NCBI GenBank assembly: GCA_963734845.1
Contig: CAVTIS010000015.1
Span: 50,176-114,175, forward strand
Source: JAKAVN01 sp963734845
GTDB taxonomy: Bacteria > Desulfobacterota > Binatia > Binatales > Binataceae
Direction of reading: 5' to 3'
Length of the DNA stretch: 64,000 bases
Below are positions 1-6,563 of this stretch, piece by piece. The position numbers and the translations under genes are program-made. The first letter of the stretch is position 1; every line of letters starts with the position of its first letter. The notes under the pieces were generated by a model. That model was not told where the DNA came from, made no database searches, and saw nothing but the letters and a program-made list of their open reading frames with translations.

Positions 1-210
1 CTGCGCTCGGCCGACATCCGCACCAAGGCCGAGTCGGTCGGGAACACCGAACGCTCCGACGTGTGCGCGATTCCGGCGGCCGCGGTCATCGCCGAGGCGG
101 TGGTCGCGTTCGAACTGGCCAACGCGTTCGTGGAAAAGTTCGGCGGCGATTCGCGGGCCGAGATCGCGCGCAACTATGAAGGCTATCTCGAGCAGGTGCG
201 AAATTTTTGA
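1..210 (+). CDS. aroC: Chorismate synthase, C-terminal fragment (runs off the window)
   Basis: The first 70 codons form an open frame that enters from outside the window and stops at TGA 208-210. The peptide has the chorismate synthase C-terminal signature: an ERSDVCAIPAA stretch followed by an AEAVVAFELANAF helix. The enzyme converts 5-enolpyruvylshikimate-3-phosphate to chorismate, the last step of the shikimate pathway. Shikimate kinase and dehydroquinate synthase follow on the same strand, which supports the call and indicates an aro operon. Only the end of the protein is visible, so the start and the FMN-binding part cannot be judged. Confidence 0.9.
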   Translation: MRSADIRTKAESVGNTERSDVCAIPAAAVIAEAVVAFELANAFVEKFGGDSRAEIARNYEGYLEQVRNF

Positions 211-233
211 CGCCGCAGGGGCCTAACAGCACG

Positions 234-815
234 ATGGCTCCGAAGTTGATCCTCACGGGCTTCATGGCGACCGGCAAAAGCGCGGTGGGCCGCGCAGCCG
301 CGGCACGGCTGGGATGGCGCCTGGTCGATAGCGACGCCGCACTGGCGGCGCGTGCGGGCAAGCCGATTCCGGCGATCTTCAGCGAGCACGGCGAGGCGCA
401 TTTCCGGGCGCTCGAGCGCGAGGTGATCGCCGCCCTGGCGGACGATCGCGCCCTCTGCCCGCAGTGCGGCGAACCGCGCCCGGCGGTTATCTCGACCGGC
501 GGCGGCGCGTTGGTCGACGAGCGCAACTACCTCGCGCTCAAGCGCGCGGGCGTGATCATCTGCCTCAGCGCGCGGCCCGAAGTAATCGCGGCGCGCGTGC
601 GACGCTCGCCGCACAAGCGGCCCAAACTGCTCGAAGGCGGCAAGCCGCTGGAAGCGCGTATCGGCGAGCTGATGGAAGAGCGGCGCGCCGCTTACGCGCG
701 CGCCGATTTTACCGTGGACACTTCCGACCTTTCGGTCGCCGAGTCGGCGGAGCGCGTGCTGGAAATCTTCGGCCACCACGGCCGGAGCGCTCATCGATGC
801 GCACCTTCCGCGTAG
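234..815 (+). CDS. aroK: Shikimate kinase with a CPxC insertion
   Basis: Phosphorylates shikimate with ATP. With the ATG at 234 the protein has 193 residues and begins with a short strand leading into the P-loop GFMATGKS (residues 9-16). The DSD shikimate-binding motif (about 32-34) and STGGG (about 87-91) follow, then the Arg-rich lid. A TTG at 207 overlapping the aroC stop would add 9 residues, but the ATG places the P-loop where the family has it. Unusual: residues 74-79 contain CPQCG, which extends the segment before the GGG motif beyond the usual shikimate kinase length. The 3' end overlaps the aroB start by 19 nt, implying coupled translation. Confidence 0.93.
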   Translation: MAPKLILTGFMATGKSAVGRAAAARLGWRLVDSDAALAARAGKPIPAIFSEHGEAHFRALEREVIAALADDRALCPQCGEPRPAVISTGGGALVDERNYLALKRAGVIICLSARPEVIAARVRRSPHKRPKLLEGGKPLEARIGELMEERRAAYARADFTVDTSDLSVAESAERVLEIFGHHGRSAHRCAPSA

Positions 816-1873
816 AACTCGGCACCGACGCGCATCCGGTGCATGTCGGCGCCGGCGCGCTCGACCTGACAGGGCGACTCGCGCGCGAAGCCGGTATCGC
901 TGCCGGACGCGTATTGATCGTCACCGATTCCAACGTCGCGCGCCTCTATGGCGAGCGCGCGGTCGCCGCGCTCGAGTCGGTGGGCTTCGCGCCGCGAACC
1001 CTGGAGGTCGCGCCGGGCGAGCAGAGCAAATCTTTCGCTACGCTGGAGCGCGTTTACGACGCGATTATCGCGGCGGAACTCGATCGGAGCGGCGCCGTGT
1101 TCGCGCTGGGCGGCGGCGTGGTTGGCGACCTGGCCGGCTATGCTGCGGCGACCTACATGCGCGGCGTGGCGCTGGTGCAAATTCCGACCACGATGGTCGC
1201 GCAGGTCGATTCGGCGCTGGGCGGGAAGACCGCAATCAACCATCCGCGGGCGAAAAACCTGATCGGCGCCTTCTACCAGCCGCGCCTGGTCGTGGCCGAC
1301 GTCGCAACGCTCCAGAGCCTGCCCGAGCGCGAGTTCCGCGAGGGCCTCGCCGAAGTCATCAAATATGGGGCGATCATGGATGCGCCGATGGTCGAGGAGC
1401 TGGAGCACGGCCTCACCGCGATCATGCGCCGCGACCCGGTGGCGCTGGAGCAGATGGTCGCCCGATCGCTGCATCACAAGGCGACAATTGTGGCGAGCGA
1501 CACCCGCGAAGGCGGCCTGCGCAAAATTCTCAACTACGGCCACACGGCCGGCCATGCGCTCGAGGCGTCGTCGGGCTACGGCAATTTTCTGCACGGCGAG
1601 GCGGTGGCGATCGGGATGGTCGCGGCGGGAAAGCTCTCGCAAGCGCTGGCAGGTCTTAGCGTCGCGGAGGCCGAACGGCTGGAGCGGCTGATCGCGCGGG
1701 CGGGTTTGCCGACCGCAATGCCGGCGGGATGGCGCGGCGAGGAGTTCGTGCGTGCGATGCGGCTGGATAAGAAGCGCGCGGGCGACGGAGTCGAGTTCGT
1801 GCTGCTAGATCGGCTGGGCCACGCGCTGACCCGCAAGCTGACCTTCGCCGAGATTCTCGCCCACCTCGAGTAG
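797..1873 (+). CDS. aroB: 3-dehydroquinate synthase
   Basis: Converts DAHP to 3-dehydroquinate, step two of the shikimate pathway, using NAD and a divalent metal. The start is the ATG at 797, giving 358 residues, the normal family length; the longer open frame upstream lies inside aroK in another frame. Visible motifs: the NAD-binding GGGVVGDLAGY, the PTTMVAQVDSALGGKTAIN substrate loop, EVIKYG (metal Glu), GHTAGHALE (metal His) and HGEAVAIGM (metal His). It overlaps the end of aroK by 19 nt. It ends 48 nt before the convergent MMPL gene. Confidence 0.96.
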   Translation: MRTFRVELGTDAHPVHVGAGALDLTGRLAREAGIAAGRVLIVTDSNVARLYGERAVAALESVGFAPRTLEVAPGEQSKSFATLERVYDAIIAAELDRSGAVFALGGGVVGDLAGYAAATYMRGVALVQIPTTMVAQVDSALGGKTAINHPRAKNLIGAFYQPRLVVADVATLQSLPEREFREGLAEVIKYGAIMDAPMVEELEHGLTAIMRRDPVALEQMVARSLHHKATIVASDTREGGLRKILNYGHTAGHALEASSGYGNFLHGEAVAIGMVAAGKLSQALAGLSVAEAERLERLIARAGLPTAMPAGWRGEEFVRAMRLDKKRAGDGVEFVLLDRLGHALTRKLTFAEILAHLE

Positions 1874-1921
1874 CGAACCCTCCGGCCCCGTTCGCAATCT
1901 CTCGTTCGCGCCGTTACCCGG

Positions 1922-4306
1922 TCACCGCTTACGTTCCATCAGTTTCACGCGGCCGAGGAACCTGGGGCGGATGAGCACCGTCTCCAGCGGCAGCACGCTC
2001 ATCGCGAGCAGACCGTTGAACGCCATCACCAGCGCCAGCATCAGCCCCATCTCGGCCAGAAAGCGCAACTCGGAGAGGAAATACCAGGGCAGGACGCCCA
2101 GCACCATCGTGAAAGCGACGAAGAAAGTTGCCTCGCCGGTGGTGAAGACCGCGCGCGTCACCGCGGCCTGTACGTCGCCGTCGGCCACGCCCTGGAACTC
2201 CTCGCAGATGCGGCTTAGCAGGTAGATTCCATAGTCGATGCCAACGCCGAGTCCGACCGCCACCACCGGTAGCGTGTTGACGTCGAGCCCGACGCCGCGC
2301 AGGTACATCACGGAATCGGTGGCGAACTGCGCGAGCAACAGCGGCACCAGGAGCATCGCCGCCGCCACGCCCGAATGGTACGTCAGCACGCACATCACGA
2401 AGATGGTCGCGAGCAAGTAGAGGAGGATTTTCAGATCGGCCGCACGCACGACGTGGTCGAGCGCGTATTGCAGCGCGACCGCGCCGGTGGCGAGCCGGAT
2501 GCGATAGGTCGGCGAGGGATGGGGCTGCACCTCGGTGATCGCGCGCTCGGCCTGCGCCATCGCCTCATCCACGGTGCTGGCGCGGAGGTCTTTGTACCAG
2601 AGCACGACGTCGCCGTTGGTGCCGTTGGGCTGGATTATGTTGCTGAAGTTTTCCAGCGAATGGCCGGTGCGGGTCCAGAACAGGTACGCGCCCACGTCAT
2701 GGCCGGTGAGATCGATCGGCAGCCACTTGGGATTGCCGCCGCGCAGGATCAGTCCGGTGTATGGAATGTAGTCGGCGAGCGAGAGCGTGGCGATCGCGCC
2801 GTGGTTGCGCTCGATCGCCTTCTGGAAGCGGAGCATCGAGTCGTAAACCTCGGGACGGTAGAGCGCGCGCGGAATCTTACCTTCCCAGACCACGTTGAGC
2901 GTCGCGGTGCCGGCGAGGTTGGCGTTGATCTCGCGCTCGGCGACGTTGAACTCATTGTTGGGCCAAAGGAGCGGACTGCCGATCGCAACGTTTCCGACCG
3001 GCCGGCTTATTGCCAGAAACGCCATCAGCGCCGCCACCGGGACCGCAATCACAGTCGTGACGATCCGCATCCGCGGCGTCAGCAACCCGGCGAGCATCCG
3101 CTGCACTGGCTCGATTAGGCGCGTGCTGAGTGAGGGAACCTCGTGGGTGATGAAGACGCTAACGTCCTTGGGCGGAGGCAGAATCGCCAGCAGCACCGGC
3201 GTGAGCAATACCGCGGAAGGAATGATCAGCAGCGACCAGGTGCCGCACAGCACGCCGAGCTTCTGGATTATCGGAATCGGGGCGAGGCAAATCATGTAGA
3301 GCCCGGCGACGTCGCACATGATGCCGAGGAAGGCCGGCGCGAACATCGAGGCCAGCGCCCCCGCAGCACCGGCCACCCGTTCGTGGGTCTCGTAGAGGAT
3401 TTCGTAGTAGCGGCGCGTGATCTGCAGCGAGTGGCTGAGCGCGCGCGCCATCAGCAGCACCGGCACCACGACGGTGAGCGGTTCGAGGTTAAGCCCCAGC
3501 CATCCGCCCGCTCCCAGGCCCCATATGGTCGAAACGGCGGCGGCAATGATCGGCGTGAGCGCGCCGGCGAGGCTGCGCATGTAGTCGATGTGGGCCAGGA
3601 TGATAAGCGCGAGCGAGAGCAGGAAAATCCACAGCGCCTGACGGCCGTAGCGGTAAACCCACGCGATCAGCATCACGCGCCCGGCGGTGTAGTACTCGAT
3701 ATTCGGATCGCTCTCGGCCGCGAGCATCTTGTGCACGTGCTCGAAGACGCCGGCGTAGTCGAGCCCGTGTTCAAAGAAGGCGGCCTCGATCAGCGTCGCC
3801 TTCTCGTCGGGCGAGACCAGGATACCGGTGACGCCAGCGGCGTGGCGGGCGCGCTCCTGTACGGCCGTCGCCTCGGGTTGGGTGGCCGGAATTTTGTTGG
3901 TCATCACCGGCTCGGAGCTGAGACCGGGCGGCGTCGGCCGGATCACGCGAACTTTCTCGCTCGCAATTGAAGTCAGGGTGACGTGGTCAATCCCCGGCAC
4001 CAGGTCAAGTTCGCGCGTGATGCGCCAGATCCTGGCCAGCGTCTGCGGTGTATAGATCGTGCCGTGCTTGACCTTGAGCAGGATTTCGACCGTGGCCGGC
4101 TTGCTGAAGCTCTGGTAGCGCTTGAAGACGTCGGTCACGCGATTGTGCGCCGGGATCAGATCGGCCACCGAAGTCTGGGCCTGAAAACTGTGGGCGATAC
4201 GCACGACGCCGACGGAAAAAAAAGCCGTCAGCGCCAGATACACGACGATGACCTGCCATCGCCAGTGGATTAAAAAATCGGCAGTCCTCTGACCCATCGA
4301 CAGCAT
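1922..4306 (-). CDS. MMPL/RND-superfamily transporter
   Basis: A 794-residue membrane protein of the MMPL/RND (hydrophobe/sterol-sensing-like) exporter group. It has an N-terminal membrane segment (about 18-38), a large extracytoplasmic loop, a cluster of about five membrane helices (about 220-390), a second large loop, and a second cluster (about 620-785) containing the conserved VGLGVGIDYGIYLLSR motif of RND helix 10. The two-fold repeat is clear. Substrate is unknown; relatives move lipids or hydrophobic molecules. It stands alone on the minus strand, convergent with aroB. ATGs at 4306 and 4297 are both possible starts. Confidence 0.85.
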   Translation of the reverse strand: MLSMGQRTADFLIHWRWQVIVVYLALTAFFSVGVVRIAHSFQAQTSVADLIPAHNRVTDVFKRYQSFSKPATVEILLKVKHGTIYTPQTLARIWRITRELDLVPGIDHVTLTSIASEKVRVIRPTPPGLSSEPVMTNKIPATQPEATAVQERARHAAGVTGILVSPDEKATLIEAAFFEHGLDYAGVFEHVHKMLAAESDPNIEYYTAGRVMLIAWVYRYGRQALWIFLLSLALIILAHIDYMRSLAGALTPIIAAAVSTIWGLGAGGWLGLNLEPLTVVVPVLLMARALSHSLQITRRYYEILYETHERVAGAAGALASMFAPAFLGIMCDVAGLYMICLAPIPIIQKLGVLCGTWSLLIIPSAVLLTPVLLAILPPPKDVSVFITHEVPSLSTRLIEPVQRMLAGLLTPRMRIVTTVIAVPVAALMAFLAISRPVGNVAIGSPLLWPNNEFNVAEREINANLAGTATLNVVWEGKIPRALYRPEVYDSMLRFQKAIERNHGAIATLSLADYIPYTGLILRGGNPKWLPIDLTGHDVGAYLFWTRTGHSLENFSNIIQPNGTNGDVVLWYKDLRASTVDEAMAQAERAITEVQPHPSPTYRIRLATGAVALQYALDHVVRAADLKILLYLLATIFVMCVLTYHSGVAAAMLLVPLLLAQFATDSVMYLRGVGLDVNTLPVVAVGLGVGIDYGIYLLSRICEEFQGVADGDVQAAVTRAVFTTGEATFFVAFTMVLGVLPWYFLSELRFLAEMGLMLALVMAFNGLLAMSVLPLETVLIRPRFLGRVKLMERKR

Positions 4307-4475
4307 AGTAAAACCAGCGATTCCTTAGCGGCGAGCGTGCCATCCGACCAGACCGAGGGTGGTCAAGTCAAGTTGGACGCCTTCGCCGTCAGTAGTAGCG
4401 GCGCAACCCACACCCCGCGTGCGAAGTTGTGCACAGGTTTTCGATAACTGTTGATATTCATAATCAGCTGAAATG

Positions 4476-4503
4476 TTAACATTGGAAAAACAATGCATAG
4501 AAT
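4476..4503 (+). promoter_or_regulatory. Candidate sigma-70 promoter upstream of the HTH gene
   Basis: TTAACA (4476-4481) and TAGAAT (4498-4503) are separated by 16 nt. They lie in the AT-rich middle of a 324-bp gene-free stretch (4307-4630) between the divergent MMPL and HTH genes. The rest of that stretch holds no open frame or hairpin that I can support. The match is by eye; the AT dip against about 65 percent GC surroundings is the stronger clue. A transcript would have a roughly 120-nt leader before the ATG at 4631. Confidence 0.35.
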
Positions 4504-4630
4504 AGCGCGCGTCAGCTTAAAAGGCGGAGCGGCGGATCGCGGGGCGGGATGTTTTCTTCAGGGTTTTACTTCGAACTCTTTTCATCTAGGTCGCCGGCTC
4601 GGGCCTAAAGTCCTAACCTAGGGGGTAGAG

Positions 4631-4879
4631 ATGAACAGTCGCGAATTCAATCGAGCGCCGATGTCGGAGTCGGATTTCGACGCCGCGGTAGCGCAGCGCG
4701 TGATGACCGTGCAGGACGTTTCGGCCTACCTGCGCGTACATCCATCGACCGTCTACCGCCTGCTCAAGCGCAACGAGTTGCCAGCCTTCCGAGTCGGCAG
4801 CGACTGGCGCTTCAACGTCGAAGCGATCGATCGTTGGCGATCGCAGATGGAAGCGGGCGCGAGCGTGCTCGACAAATAA
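4631..4879 (+). CDS. Excisionase-family helix-turn-helix DNA-binding protein
   Basis: An 82-residue protein. Residues 24-75 form an excisionase/MerR-type winged HTH (HTH_17): MTVQDVSAYLRVHPSTVYRLLKRNELPAFRV followed by the GSDWRF wing and an EAIDRW helix. Such proteins bind AT-rich DNA and occur both as phage excisionases and as stand-alone chromosomal regulators. No recombinase lies nearby, so a small regulator is more likely than an excisionase. A purine-rich GGGGG stretch sits about 6 nt before the ATG. An AT-rich region with a candidate promoter lies upstream. Target genes are unknown. Confidence 0.8.
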   Translation: MNSREFNRAPMSESDFDAAVAQRVMTVQDVSAYLRVHPSTVYRLLKRNELPAFRVGSDWRFNVEAIDRWRSQMEAGASVLDK

Positions 4880-4949
4880 CGCCTCAGGCGGCAACAAGGG
4901 TTCCGGCGCAAGCGGACCGGGCGGATCGGCCGCTCGCATCGCACTTGAG

Positions 4950-5903
4950 CTACTGCTCGAAGTAGTTGCGCGGATTCTCGACCATCAGGGTCTGGATTTT
5001 TTCCTCGCTCACGCCCGCCTTGCGCAACGCGGGCAGGATGTTCTTGAAGATGTGAGTCGGCTCCCAGTTGCGGATTCCCTGCTCGATCTCAGGCGTCAGG
5101 TCCAGGCCGCGACCGAGCCAGCACGCAACCGAGTCGTGCGACAACACGATCTGCTTCTCGAAACCGACGCCTAAAAGTCCGATCAACGCCGCCAGCCGCA
5201 GGCGGTCGGGATGCAGGAAGTCGAGCCCGAAGCGATCGAACCCCAGGTAGCATCCGCGGTCAAGCATGTCGGTGTGGTAGCGCAGGTCCGACGCGCCGCA
5301 GCTATGGCCGACGATCACGTGCTGGAGGTCAACGCCCTCGGCGGCAAAGATGTCGAGCTGCTCGCGGCCCATCGTGCCGTCGTCGGTATGGGTGGTGATC
5401 GGCGCGCCGGTCTTGAGATGCGCGCGGGCGGCGGCGCGCAGGCACTTCTCTTCGTACTCGGTTACCTTGTCCTTGGAGGTCGCGCACTTGATCACCCCGG
5501 CCTTCACGCCGGTGCGGGCGATTCCCTCGGTAAGCTCGGCCACATAAACGTCGGCTATCTCGCCGACCGGGCGCTGCTTGAAGTAGGCCGTGTTACCGAG
5601 GTCTTCCTTGTAGAGGCCGGTCGCGCAGATTAGCTGGATGTCGGCCGCTCCGGCCGCTTCCGCCATGAAGTTCACGTCGCGTCCGATGTCCATCGGACAT
5701 GGGTCGAGAAAGGTGCCGAGACCGAGGTCGCGCAATTCCTTGAGCCGGTCGGTGGCGAACTTGAGGGCCTCCTTGCGCTCGAAGCGCGGCGCCGTGCAGT
5801 CCAGCTCCCATCCGCCCCATCCGACCATCAGATGCTCGTGCATCAGCGTGGTGCCTAGCTTGTCGGCGGTAATCGTTCCCGTAACGGTGTTGATCGTCTT
5901 CAT
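4950..5903 (-). CDS. Phosphotriesterase-family metal-dependent hydrolase
   Basis: Member of the amidohydrolase superfamily, phosphotriesterase/lactonase branch. Visible: the first metal-binding His pair in MHEHL near the N-terminus, a candidate carbamylated lysine in GVIKCAT, histidines in ITTHTDDGT and VIVGHS, and the final metal Asp in VLSHDS. The ATG at 5903 is preferred because AGAGGT lies 7 nt upstream; the GTG at 5912 overlaps that Shine-Dalgarno. That gives 317 residues, a normal length. Substrate cannot be read from sequence: many relatives are lactonases, and true organophosphate hydrolysis should not be assumed. It is a single gene with no operon partners. Confidence 0.85.
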   Translation of the reverse strand: MKTINTVTGTITADKLGTTLMHEHLMVGWGGWELDCTAPRFERKEALKFATDRLKELRDLGLGTFLDPCPMDIGRDVNFMAEAAGAADIQLICATGLYKEDLGNTAYFKQRPVGEIADVYVAELTEGIARTGVKAGVIKCATSKDKVTEYEEKCLRAAARAHLKTGAPITTHTDDGTMGREQLDIFAAEGVDLQHVIVGHSCGASDLRYHTDMLDRGCYLGFDRFGLDFLHPDRLRLAALIGLLGVGFEKQIVLSHDSVACWLGRGLDLTPEIEQGIRNWEPTHIFKNILPALRKAGVSEEKIQTLMVENPRNYFEQ

Positions 5904-6017
5904 GGATCGCACCTCTCGCTCCGTCGCGGCGCGCCGGCCGGATGGAGTATCGCAAAATTAGCGTCAGGGTCCCGCCTGGGTCAAACGCGACAGCGTGACC
6001 GCCTCGGGCGAGCCGGG

Positions 6018-6563
6018 TCAGGCTTCAGTGTCGTGTGAGAACACGGAGTGGATAAGGATGATCGCAACCCCGATCGTGATTGCGCTGTCGGCGATATTAA
6101 AGACCGGATAGCTCCAGGAGTAGTAGTGGACGTAGATGAAATCAACGACGCGGCCGCGCACAATCCGATCGAGCAGGTTGCCCGCCGCGCCCCCCATGAT
6201 CAGCGCAAAGGCGGCCGTCACCACCGGCGGACGCGCGCCGCGCGCGAGCAGAAACCCAAGCACTATCACCGCGGCGCCGGCGAGCCCGCCGAGCATCAAG
6301 GCTCGCACGGCGGGTCCCAAGGTCGCAAAGAGGCTAAAGGCGGCGCCCGAATTCAACGTGTAGGTGATCGCGAGCCAATGCGGCACGACGTCGATTTGCT
6401 CGAATAGTCTGAGATGTCCGACGATGTAGAGCTTGACTAACTGATCGAACGCGAAGACCGGCAGCGCGACGAAACCCAGCATCGTCGCGAACCGGCGCCA
6501 GTCGGTCACCGCGCTCGCTCCGGCCTCGGTTTGCGCCAACGCCTGGGGCCCGACCACGCTCAC
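6018..6563 (-). CDS. lspA: Lipoprotein signal peptidase (signal peptidase II)
   Basis: Inner-membrane aspartyl protease that cleaves prolipoprotein signal peptides. Four hydrophobic segments are visible, with the catalytic aspartates in GGAAGNLLDRI and FNIADSAI. The open frame extends to 6650, but the GTG at 6563 is preferred: it overlaps the ileS stop in a GTGA arrangement and gives 181 residues, near family size (about 160-170). The tight coupling to ileS is the conserved ileS-lspA pair of Gram-negative genomes. Predicted lipoproteins elsewhere in the window (the peptide-binding protein, TPR, LolA-like and collagen-like proteins) would be substrates. Confidence 0.93.
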   Translation of the reverse strand: MSVVGPQALAQTEAGASAVTDWRRFATMLGFVALPVFAFDQLVKLYIVGHLRLFEQIDVVPHWLAITYTLNSGAAFSLFATLGPAVRALMLGGLAGAAVIVLGFLLARGARPPVVTAAFALIMGGAAGNLLDRIVRGRVVDFIYVHYYSWSYPVFNIADSAITIGVAIILIHSVFSHDTEA

